A stretch of DNA of 61,988 nt. Source: Planctomycetaceae bacterium (lineage in GTDB: Bacteria > Planctomycetota > Planctomycetia > Planctomycetales > Planctomycetaceae). Of the stretch, positions 37,054 through 45,356 are shown in pieces; positions within the stretch are counted from its first letter, which is position 1; each line of letters begins with the position of its first letter. The stretch covers positions 1-61,988 of the forward strand of contig JAHBXV010000037.1 in NCBI GenBank assembly GCA_019636285.1. Reading direction: 5' to 3'. Below the pieces are notes generated by a model. The model had not been told where the DNA came from. It did no database searches and saw nothing but the letters and a program-made list of their open reading frames with translations. Position numbers and translations under genes: made by a program.

Positions 37054-38223
37054 ATGATGGGCATTCGCGGCCTGTGGACAGGCGGCCTTTTTGGAATCGC
37101 GTTAGTTGGCCTGTCTGGTTTCGCCTGGAGCCAGGACAATGACAACAGGAACGCGGCCGAGAAGCAGTGGGCCTGGTCGGCGGAGGCTCTCGAACCGTTC
37201 TGGCGCGGCGATGTCATCCGGGGCGAATCAGTACTATTCATTCGCGACCCCGAAACCGGAGTCGCTTCGGCGAAACTGCTGTTTCCGGTGCAGGAAATCA
37301 TCGTCGCGAGCGATTCGGCCGGCGGGAAGAAGTTCGTCGCCGGTCGCGATTTTCGCGTTGAACCGGGATCGCGCGAGATCACCTTGCCGACAGGTTCGAG
37401 CATCCCTTCGTTCGCACCGGCCGACCTCCGCCGTCCCGCCAAGAGTCAGCAGTATGAGCTGACTCATCGCGATGGGAATGGCGAAATTCTCTTTGGCGGA
37501 CGCCTGGAATATGCGGAGATGCAGACGTGTTTCACGTATCGTCCGGCTGCGCGCGAGTGGCCTTTGCCAGCTACCCACTTCGATGCAACGCGGCTTCCAC
37601 GGACGATCGAGCGTCTGAAGGCGAAACAGCCGGTGTCGCTGGTCGTGCTGGGAGACAGCATTTCGGCGGGGGCGAATGCCTCGGGCGAATATGATCAGCC
37701 GCCGTATCAGCCGGCCTACCCGGAACTCGTCCGTTTGAATCTGTCGAGGCGTTACGACGCACCGGTGACGCTGAAGAATCTGTCGGTCGGCGGACGCGAT
37801 ACGGGCTGGGGAACGACGCAGACCGATGCCGTGCTGGAGGCGAAACCCGACCTCGTCGTGATCGCCTTCGGTATGAACGATTCTGCAGGGCGACCGGCCG
37901 ACGACTACCAGGCGAAGACCAAGGCGATGATCGACGCAATTCGTGCTGGGCGGCCGGAGACGGAGATCATTCTGGTTGCCACGATGCTCGGTAACCGCGA
38001 TTGGATTCGCCTCAAAAGCGAACTGTTTCCCGCCTATCGCGACGCGCTCAAGGCGCTGGCGGGGCCGGGAATCGGGGTCGCCGATGTGACCAGCGTTTGG
38101 GAAGAATTCCTCAACCGCAAGCGCGATTGGGATCAGACCGGAAACGGCGTCAATCACCCGAACGACTTTGGCCACCGGGTGTACGCGCAGGTTGTCTCGG
38201 ACCTGTTGATCCCGCCGCGCTGA
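37054..38223 (+). CDS. Secreted SGNH/GDSL-type hydrolase
   Basis: A 389-aa exported esterase. The signal peptide is GLWTGGLFGIALVGLSGFAW. After an N-terminal beta-rich region of about 190 residues, the SGNH domain shows LVVLGDSISAGA (Ser), SVGGRDTGWG (Gly), AFGMNDSAG (Asn) and NHPNDFGHRVYAQ (Asp/His). ATG 37054 follows GAAAGGA. It is the last gene of the plus-strand run from 30643; its end faces the fused SGNH/esterase gene six bases away. Confidence 0.87.
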   Translation: MMGIRGLWTGGLFGIALVGLSGFAWSQDNDNRNAAEKQWAWSAEALEPFWRGDVIRGESVLFIRDPETGVASAKLLFPVQEIIVASDSAGGKKFVAGRDFRVEPGSREITLPTGSSIPSFAPADLRRPAKSQQYELTHRDGNGEILFGGRLEYAEMQTCFTYRPAAREWPLPATHFDATRLPRTIERLKAKQPVSLVVLGDSISAGANASGEYDQPPYQPAYPELVRLNLSRRYDAPVTLKNLSVGGRDTGWGTTQTDAVLEAKPDLVVIAFGMNDSAGRPADDYQAKTKAMIDAIRAGRPETEIILVATMLGNRDWIRLKSELFPAYRDALKALAGPGIGVADVTSVWEEFLNRKRDWDQTGNGVNHPNDFGHRVYAQVVSDLLIPPR

Positions 38224-38229
38224 CCGCCA

Positions 38230-40488
38230 TCAGGGATTCGGTTCAAACCGGCCCACCGGGAAACCGGTCGCATAGGAAATGATCCACGCGCCGTTCGGTG
38301 TTGAATAGCGCACGCGCTCGTCCCGCAATTCGAAGTCGGTGCGGGTGGGACGCACGAGAGCTGGTCGCTCGTTGGTGGCCATCCACTGACTGGCGATGCC
38401 GACGGCGATCTTGGTGCGATTTCCGAGCGCGTGGCCGCTGCTGGTGAAGGCTTCGCCGTCGAGATCGTCCTTGGAGATGTAGCGGGGCGTCACATCGAGC
38501 CCCGCTTGCTGCATGGCGGCGACCATCTCCTGTTTGTCGGCGAAGGGGCAGGTCGCGTCGTCGACACCATGCACGACCGTCAGGCGACACGTCTGTCCGA
38601 GAGACTTCATCGCGCGCACATGATCGGGATGACCCAGGAAGCGAAGTTGCTGCGCATCGGGGCTCAGGTAATGGGGGCTGGCGGGGTCGTTACTCCAGCG
38701 GGCGTTCAGGGAACTTCCGCCGGGCAAGTTGAACGCGATGTCATCGCTCAGCTTCGCCATGCCGCACATGTCGATCGCAGCCGTGAAGGTCCGCGGGGCG
38801 AGTTTATTGACATTCAGCGTGACGTTGCCGCCGCCCGAACCGCCCGTCGAGAAGATGCGACCATCGGCAAATTCCCGCCCGTTTTCGTGCAATTTCTGCC
38901 GCATCCACCAGAGTGCCCGCAAGGCATCGAGACCTTGCAGGTAGCCGAAGTCGTAGGGTTCCGGCGCCTCGATCGCGTCATGCCGTCCGCTCTGACAGTA
39001 ATTGACGCAGATCGCGACGACGTTGAGCGTGTCGGCCAAGGTCTGCGGGTCGGCTGTTCCGATACAGTCGTGACCGCCCCAGTTGTGAAGGGTCAGCATG
39101 AGGCCGGTTGAAGCATTGATGTTGTCGACGCTTTTGCCCGGATAGTGAACCAGCGCGGTGATGGTCCGCGGACCAGGCCGATGCGGCCACTCCTGCGCGG
39201 GGAGCGTCACCGTGGAATTGGTCTCGGGTAGATCCGACCAGCGACTGGGCAGGGCTGCCAATTGCTCGCTGACCCAGCGGGCAATCAGTTCCTCGGGCTT
39301 TTCCGGACTGTCAGCCAGCCGGGAAACCACACGGACATCTTTACCGGTCAGGATCTGATCGACGATGCGGCGAGTCTCCTCGGACGGCGTAAACTTCGGA
39401 TCGAGGACCGCGGGATGGATCGGTGCGACATCCCACGCATTCCCTCCAAATGGAAAACAGCGGTTGAGCACGGCTTCGAATTTCAAAATGACCGATTCCG
39501 GCGGTCCGTCGAGCAGTTTCCAGGGAACTGCTGGCACGACGAGATCGGGCTTGAGGCCGCGAATACCGTCAGCCCACGAGACCAGTTCGCCGATCGACGT
39601 TGCCGAAACCGGCCACGTTGTCACGGTGATGTCGGCGTTCGGAAACTCGCGTTTCAGAGCGTCGGCGAAGATCGCATCGAACGGCGGCATGGCGACGAGG
39701 TGGACTGGCTGCCCAGCCGCCAGCTTCCTGGCAGTGTTCTGAAGGGAATCGGCGAGTGCAGGGACTCCCGCAAGCGAACACTCTCGCCCCGCAATCGCGG
39801 TTGCGACCAGTTGCGCGAGTTCCGCATGGCCATGTCGATTCGGATGAATGTCATCGCTCATCGTCAGTTGCCAACCCAGCGAGTCGTTTTGCCGCTGCTC
39901 GCCGGTAACCTGAAACCAGTCGACGACTTTCAAGTTGGCTTCCGCCGCGATGTCACGCACGATTTGTGACGCCGCTTCCAGTTTGGAATTCGGCCGAGCC
40001 TCGTTTTCGTGGACCGTATTGGGCGTGACCAGTACGACGGCCGCTCCGGCTTCACCGCACTTCTGAATGATGGTTTGCAGGTTCTGCCGGTAGGCGTCCA
40101 TCGGCACCCGGGTGACGTCGTTCATGCCAAAGTTCATGACGACAAGCTGAGGCTGTCGCGCGAGGACATCCCGTTCGAGGCGGGCGAGCGCCTCAACCGT
40201 CGTGTGCCCACTGATTCCTGCATTGAAGATCTGGAGTCGCGCCTGGGGATATGCCCCCATCAGTGCCGCGCGCAGCCAGTCGGGCCAGGCACGGCGGCTG
40301 CCGGTGTGATAATAGGCCCCGGTGATGCTGTCGCCGAAACAGACGATGCGAACGTCGGTTCCGGCATCGAGGCTCGCAGCAATCTCCGCGAGAGTCGGAG
40401 GGGCGGCAAGCGAGGTGTTAGCCACGAACAGGGAAAGCAGCACGCCGACGGCGACTCGCATCCAAGAAACGGCCCTCGAACTGTTCAT
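38230..40488 (-). CDS. Secreted SGNH hydrolase fused to a C-terminal alpha/beta hydrolase
   Basis: A 752-aa exported multidomain protein. Signal peptide (residues 1-28), then a full SGNH domain to about 230: RIVCFGDSITGAY (Ser), NAGISGHTTVE (Gly), MNFGMNDVTRV (Asn), SDDIHPNRHGHAELAQ (Asp/His). A middle segment (230-420) looks like a second, degenerate SGNH-type fold lacking a clear catalytic Ser. The C-terminal 430-752 is an alpha/beta hydrolase: TLHNWGGHDC, nucleophile STGGSGGGNVTLN, acid VVHGVDDATCPF and His TSSGHALGN. The combination suggests deacylation of a complex glycan. ATG 40488 follows GGAGA. Confidence 0.82.
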   Translation of the reverse strand: MNSSRAVSWMRVAVGVLLSLFVANTSLAAPPTLAEIAASLDAGTDVRIVCFGDSITGAYYHTGSRRAWPDWLRAALMGAYPQARLQIFNAGISGHTTVEALARLERDVLARQPQLVVMNFGMNDVTRVPMDAYRQNLQTIIQKCGEAGAAVVLVTPNTVHENEARPNSKLEAASQIVRDIAAEANLKVVDWFQVTGEQRQNDSLGWQLTMSDDIHPNRHGHAELAQLVATAIAGRECSLAGVPALADSLQNTARKLAAGQPVHLVAMPPFDAIFADALKREFPNADITVTTWPVSATSIGELVSWADGIRGLKPDLVVPAVPWKLLDGPPESVILKFEAVLNRCFPFGGNAWDVAPIHPAVLDPKFTPSEETRRIVDQILTGKDVRVVSRLADSPEKPEELIARWVSEQLAALPSRWSDLPETNSTVTLPAQEWPHRPGPRTITALVHYPGKSVDNINASTGLMLTLHNWGGHDCIGTADPQTLADTLNVVAICVNYCQSGRHDAIEAPEPYDFGYLQGLDALRALWWMRQKLHENGREFADGRIFSTGGSGGGNVTLNVNKLAPRTFTAAIDMCGMAKLSDDIAFNLPGGSSLNARWSNDPASPHYLSPDAQQLRFLGHPDHVRAMKSLGQTCRLTVVHGVDDATCPFADKQEMVAAMQQAGLDVTPRYISKDDLDGEAFTSSGHALGNRTKIAVGIASQWMATNERPALVRPTRTDFELRDERVRYSTPNGAWIISYATGFPVGRFEPNP

Positions 40489-40512
40489 CGGGTCTCCTCA
40501 AATCGGCGCGGG

Positions 40513-42525
40513 TCAGACGGGCCGTTCGGGCCCGATGGACAACAGGTCATACTTGATCCGCAAGAGTTCGCCCAGCGACCACGCCTGGAACGGGCATCCT
40601 CCGGGATGATGCGGCGGGTCACCCCAGGCGACTTCGGGAACGTGGCCAAGACCGCGAGTTTCGCGCAGTCGTTCCAGCGGTGCGACAAAGCGGTCTTTCG
40701 CCTGTGCGATGGTTTCCGGAGTGCGGCCATGAACGGCCAGCCAGGCATCCACGAACGCCCCCATCAGCCACGGCCAGACCGTTCCCTGGTGATAGGCCCC
40801 GTCGCGCTCAAGGACTCCACCGGCGTAGCGTCCCCGATAGTTGGGCGAACTCGGTGCCAATGTCCGCAGGCCGGTCGGTGTCAATAGGTGCTGCTCCACC
40901 GTTTCGACAACTCGCCGTGCCCGCGTTCCTTCAAGCAGCGGAAACGGAAGACCGCCCACGGCAAAAATCTGGTTGGGCCGAATCGCGGCATCGTTTTGTC
41001 CGGCAACGTGATCGACGTCGACAATGTCGAACAGACAGCCAGCCTCTTCGTTCCAGAACCGTTCCTTGAACGAAGCAATGCCCTGGTCGAGCAGCTTTTT
41101 CCAGCGCGTCTCCCATTGACTTGCGATCCACAAGGCGTTGAGCCACAGCGCCTGGACCTCGACGGGCTTCCCGATGCGCGGCGTGACCACCCAGTCGCCG
41201 ACTTTGGCATCCATCCAGGTGAGTTGCACTCCCGGTTCGCCAGCGGCCAGCAGGCCGTCCGTATCGGCGCGGATGCCGTAGCGAGTTCCGGATGCGTAGC
41301 CGGCGAGTATTTGTGAAACGGCTTCCTGAAGCGACGATTTGCGAGACGAGGCGATCGGCTGATGGGATCGCTCGCACACGGTCAGATAGTTATGCACGGC
41401 GATCACGAACCACAGCGAGGCATCGACGGAGTTGAACTCCGGCTCCGCGGTGCCGTCGGGAAAACGATTGGGAAGCATCCCTTCCGAAACCGTGCCGCTC
41501 CACGCTTCCAGAATCTGGCCAGCCGCCGCAAGGTTCTTAAGAGACAGGCACAATCCCCGCATCGCGATAAATGTGTCGCGTCCCCAATCGGTGAACCACG
41601 GATATCCCGCGACGATCGACTGGCCGTCTCCGCGACGGACGAGGTACGCATCGGCTGCTCGACGATCGGCATTGCCCAGCGAGTCTCGCCGCGTTCGCTC
41701 GGATTGTTTCCAGGCGACGTACTTGTCGGCAATCGGCATGTCTTCCGACGGGGAATGACTGCCGCCGATAAGACCTTCCAGAATCAGGATGGCCGGTTCG
41801 TTGCCGCCGGTTTCCCAAACGAAGTCGTACGGAGCCGCGAGGTCTTCGACAAAGTCGAGCCCGCGCTGCTCTTCCTCGGCATAACGAAACTGGCGATACC
41901 ACAGCCCGATATGCTCATGGCGGCCGTTGTGCGACATGCGATACGAAGGAAGATCCGGGTAGGGCTGACACGTCAGAGTCGACAGGTCGTTGATTCGCGG
42001 TTCCTGAAAAAGCCCGTTTTCTCGCTGGAGCGCGTGATAGTCGCGGCCGGAGAGAAACGGCCGCACACGTAGCCGCGAGCCCGGCGGGGCACCCTGCACA
42101 TCCCACGAAAGGACAACCGCCGGTTGGCCATGCGGCACAAACAGTTCCTGCCGGATCGTGATGCCGCCGGGCAACTGCCACAGCCAGGTCGGCCAGGGAT
42201 CGATCGTGAAATCAATCAGCCGCCGCGACGGATTCGCCGTGACGACATCAGGAATATAATGTTGTGCAGTAAAACTCTCCGACCCGCTCGATTGTTCGAT
42301 CCAGGCCTCGAAGCCGTTGACCAGGACCACTCGATCGGTCGGCGGTCTCCGGGCGACAAGCAGCAACGCGTGATAGCGGCGTGTTCGGATGCCGCCAACG
42401 GTCCCCGAGGCGAAACCGCCGAGTCCATTGGGTTCGAGCCATTCGGTCGACAGATCAGTGGTGGAGGTTGTCGACACAACGGGTTCTCGACGGAAGCATA
42501 AGTTCTTACAGGCCGGCTCAGGCAA
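40513..42525 (-). CDS. Amylo-alpha-1,6-glucosidase (glycogen debranching enzyme)
   Basis: A 670-aa cytoplasmic enzyme hydrolysing alpha-1,6 branches of glycogen. The N-terminal domain has TEWLEPNGLGGFASGTVGGI and RTRRYHALLLVA, and the GDE-C (alpha/alpha toroid) part shows SIVAGYPWFTDWGRDTFIAM, MLPNRFPD and AYHQGTVWPWLMGAFVDAW. The nominal start is TTG 42525, which overlaps the DUF1501 end by eight bases; GTG 42477 is an alternative. No glgA, glgB or glgP is nearby, so its presence here is odd. Confidence 0.88.
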   Translation of the reverse strand: MPEPACKNLCFRREPVVSTTSTTDLSTEWLEPNGLGGFASGTVGGIRTRRYHALLLVARRPPTDRVVLVNGFEAWIEQSSGSESFTAQHYIPDVVTANPSRRLIDFTIDPWPTWLWQLPGGITIRQELFVPHGQPAVVLSWDVQGAPPGSRLRVRPFLSGRDYHALQRENGLFQEPRINDLSTLTCQPYPDLPSYRMSHNGRHEHIGLWYRQFRYAEEEQRGLDFVEDLAAPYDFVWETGGNEPAILILEGLIGGSHSPSEDMPIADKYVAWKQSERTRRDSLGNADRRAADAYLVRRGDGQSIVAGYPWFTDWGRDTFIAMRGLCLSLKNLAAAGQILEAWSGTVSEGMLPNRFPDGTAEPEFNSVDASLWFVIAVHNYLTVCERSHQPIASSRKSSLQEAVSQILAGYASGTRYGIRADTDGLLAAGEPGVQLTWMDAKVGDWVVTPRIGKPVEVQALWLNALWIASQWETRWKKLLDQGIASFKERFWNEEAGCLFDIVDVDHVAGQNDAAIRPNQIFAVGGLPFPLLEGTRARRVVETVEQHLLTPTGLRTLAPSSPNYRGRYAGGVLERDGAYHQGTVWPWLMGAFVDAWLAVHGRTPETIAQAKDRFVAPLERLRETRGLGHVPEVAWGDPPHHPGGCPFQAWSLGELLRIKYDLLSIGPERPV

Positions 42526-43930
42526 GGATGGGCGTGATCAGTTTCGCCCCTTCCACGCCCGAGAGCCGCACGTCGAGCCCCTGGAACTTCACGCTGAACG
42601 CCGTGTGATCGATTCCCAACAGGTGCAGCATTGTCGCGTGCAGGTCGTGGACCGTGGTGATGTTCTCGATCGCCGCATAGCCCAGTTCGTCGGAGGCACC
42701 GTGAACCATGCCGCCCTTAATTCCGCCTCCCGCCAGCCAGACCGACATCGCCTGATTGTGGTGATCGCGACCGCTGCCGCCTTGCGACATGGGCGTGCGT
42801 CCAAACTCTCCCGCCCAGACAATGAGCGTGTCGTCGAACATGCCCAGACGCTTGAGATCGGTGATCAAAGCCATGCAGGCCCGGTCAATTTCCTCGGCTT
42901 TCAGCCGAACGCCTTCCTTCACGCCGCCGTGATGGTCCCAGTCTTTGTGATAGAGCTGAATGAACCGGACACCGCGCTCGGCCAGACGGCGGGCCAGAAG
43001 ACAGTTCGACGCGAAGGAACCATCCCCCGGCTGGCAGCCATAAAGCGCGAGAGTTTCCGCGGTTTCGCCACTGGTGTTCATCAGGTCCGGCACGCTCGCC
43101 TGGAGCTGGAACGCGAGTTCGTACTGCGCGATTCTCGTTTCGATTTCCGGATCGGCAAATCGCTGCTGCTGAATGCGGTTGAGCTCGCCCACGGTGGCGA
43201 TGTCGCGACCCTGTGCTTCCCGCGAGACACCGGCGGGACTGGTCAGATACAGAACCGGATTGCCCTGCGAGCGGAGTTGGACTCCCTGATAACGGCTGGG
43301 CAGGCATCCGCTGCTCCATTGTCGCGCGGCAATCGGCTGATTCTGTCCGCCGCGTCCCAAGGAGGTCAGGACGACGAAGCCCGGCAAATCGTCGGCTTCG
43401 GCTCCCAGGCCATAGGTTACCCACGATCCCATGCTGGGCCGTCCGGCAATCTGCGAGCCGGTGTTCATGAACATGTGTGCGGGATCGTGATTGATGGCGT
43501 CGGTCGTCATCGAACGGATCAGGCAGACATCGTCGATCACGGAGCCGAGGTGAGGAAACAGTTCGCAGATCTCGATACCCGACTCGCCAAACGCTTTGAA
43601 CGCATGCTGCGGACCGAAACAGTTCAACTGTTGACCCTGGAGCTGGGCCAGTTGCTGCCCCTTGGTGAGGCTCTCCGGCATTGGCTTGCCGTGCATTTCG
43701 GCCAGCTTGGGTTTCGGGTCGAAGGTCTCAAGCTGCGACGGCCCGCCTGCCATCGTCAACCAGATCACCCGATTGGCTCGCGCGGCGTGATGCGGCGCGC
43801 TTAATGTTCCCCCAACGGCCGCAGCGGAGGAACGACTCAACAGGCCAGCGAGGGCGGCGCCGCCAACGGCCGCGGTGGAACTTCCCAGAAAGGCACGCCG
43901 CGCGAGGCGGGATGGTTCCAAACAATTCAT
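42518..43930 (-). CDS. DUF1501 family secreted protein (copy 3)
   Basis: A 470-aa DUF1501 protein. The N-terminus SRLARRAFLGSSTAAVGGAA is a twin-arginine signal. [56 protein letters not shown] and VWAGEFGRTPMSQ are near-identical to copy 4. The two are a tandem duplicate of a second subtype (W-AGEFGRT or W-TGEFGRT). Its ATG overlaps the copy 4 stop by four bases (ATGA), so translation is coupled. Confidence 0.9.
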   Translation of the reverse strand: MNCLEPSRLARRAFLGSSTAAVGGAALAGLLSRSSAAAVGGTLSAPHHAARANRVIWLTMAGGPSQLETFDPKPKLAEMHGKPMPESLTKGQQLAQLQGQQLNCFGPQHAFKAFGESGIEICELFPHLGSVIDDVCLIRSMTTDAINHDPAHMFMNTGSQIAGRPSMGSWVTYGLGAEADDLPGFVVLTSLGRGGQNQPIAARQWSSGCLPSRYQGVQLRSQGNPVLYLTSPAGVSREAQGRDIATVGELNRIQQQRFADPEIETRIAQYELAFQLQASVPDLMNTSGETAETLALYGCQPGDGSFASNCLLARRLAERGVRFIQLYHKDWDHHGGVKEGVRLKAEEIDRACMALITDLKRLGMFDDTLIVWAGEFGRTPMSQGGSGRDHHNQAMSVWLAGGGIKGGMVHGASDELGYAAIENITTVHDLHATMLHLLGIDHTAFSVKFQGLDVRLSGVEGAKLITPILA

Positions 43931-45342
43931 GAAAGAATTCCTGTCAAAACCCGTGCCTCTTCGACACCAGTCAGGCGGGCGTCCAATCCCTGAAACTTCA
44001 CGCTGAACGCCGAGTGGTCGACGCCCAGCAGATGCAGCATCGTGGCATGCAGGTCATGGACCGTGCAGACATTCTCGGCGGCCGCATATCCGAGTTCATC
44101 GGTCGCGCCGTAGACCATCCCGCCCCGAATGCCCCCGCCGGCCACCCACATCGACATCGCTTTGTTGTGATGGTCGCGGCCGATCGGACCCTTGTTCCCC
44201 TGCATCATGGGCGTGCGGCCAAACTCGCCTGTCCACACGATGAGTGTGCTGTCGAAGAGTCCGCGTTGCTTCAAATCGCGAATGAGTGCGGCGCAGCCTC
44301 GGTCGACCTCTGCGGCCCGCAGCGGCAGTTCTTCACGTAATAGGCTGTGATGGTCCCAGTCGCGGTGATAGAGCTGAATAAACCGCACGCCGCGTTCGGC
44401 GAGCCGCCGTGCGATCAGGCAGTTCGAGGCGAAACTCCCATCCCCCGGAACACAGCCGTATTGCTCGAGGGTTGAGCCGCTTTCGCCACGGAGGTCCATC
44501 AACTCGGGAATGCTGATCTGCATGCGAAACGCCAGCTCGTACTGGGCGATGCGAGTTTCAATTTCGGGATCGAGAACCTGCGCCCGATGAAGTCGATTCA
44601 GATCATTGATCGTCGCGACGTCGCGGGACTGGCCATCGCGCGAGACGCCCGTTGGACTGCCGAGATAGAGCACCGGATCGCCCGTCGAACGAAGCTGCAC
44701 ACCCTGATAACGGCTGGGAAGAAATCCGCTGTTCCACTGCCGGGCGGCGATTGGTTGCGGCGATCGACCCGGACCGGTGGAAACCATGACCACATAGCCC
44801 GGCAAATCGGCGGCTTCGGATCCCAGGCCGTAGGTGATCCAGGATCCCATGCTCGGCCGACCGGCGATCTGCGAACCCGTGTTCATGAACATGTGGGCCG
44901 GATCGTGATTGATGGCATCCGTCGTCATCGAGCGAATCAGGCAGATGTCGTCCATCACCGTGGCCAGGTGCGGGAACAGCTCGCTGATTTCCGTCCCGGC
45001 TTCGCCCGTCTTGCGAAACTGAAACTGCGGACCAAGGCATACGAGCTTCTGGCCCTGCAATTGCGCCAGTTGCTGTCCGCGCGTCAGGCTCTCGGGCATC
45101 GCTTCGCCGTCATGGCGGGCGAGTTCGGGCTTGGGATCGAACGTCTCCAGTTGCGATGGTCCACCGGCCATCGTCAACCAGATGACGCGCTCAATTCGCG
45201 GGGGCGTTGATAGCAGTGGCGCGCGAAGTGGCTCCGCCCCCAACACGGCGCGCCGATCGCCCAGCAACGAGGCGAGCGCGACAGTTCCCAGACCTTGCGC
45301 ACCACGCGTCAGAAAAGCCCGACGATGAGACAGCCACGACAT
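43927..45342 (-). CDS. DUF1501 family secreted protein (copy 4)
   Basis: A 471-aa DUF1501 protein. SHRRAFLTRGAQGLGTVALA is a twin-arginine signal. [38 protein letters not shown] and VWTGEFGRTPMMQ match copy 3 closely. ATG 45342 has GGGAGA just upstream; an in-frame open stretch to 45414 was rejected. It lies 14 bases after the PSD1 gene, so PSD1, copy 4, copy 3 and the debranching enzyme form one probable operon. Confidence 0.9.
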   Translation of the reverse strand: MSWLSHRRAFLTRGAQGLGTVALASLLGDRRAVLGAEPLRAPLLSTPPRIERVIWLTMAGGPSQLETFDPKPELARHDGEAMPESLTRGQQLAQLQGQKLVCLGPQFQFRKTGEAGTEISELFPHLATVMDDICLIRSMTTDAINHDPAHMFMNTGSQIAGRPSMGSWITYGLGSEAADLPGYVVMVSTGPGRSPQPIAARQWNSGFLPSRYQGVQLRSTGDPVLYLGSPTGVSRDGQSRDVATINDLNRLHRAQVLDPEIETRIAQYELAFRMQISIPELMDLRGESGSTLEQYGCVPGDGSFASNCLIARRLAERGVRFIQLYHRDWDHHSLLREELPLRAAEVDRGCAALIRDLKQRGLFDSTLIVWTGEFGRTPMMQGNKGPIGRDHHNKAMSMWVAGGGIRGGMVYGATDELGYAAAENVCTVHDLHATMLHLLGVDHSAFSVKFQGLDARLTGVEEARVLTGILS

Positions 45343-45356
45343 TTCCAAGTCTCCCG

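Noticed and set aside
42389-43804. 471-aa open frame antisense to DUF1501 copy 3
   Set aside because: Complement of a clear DUF1501 gene; the translation shows no family motif.
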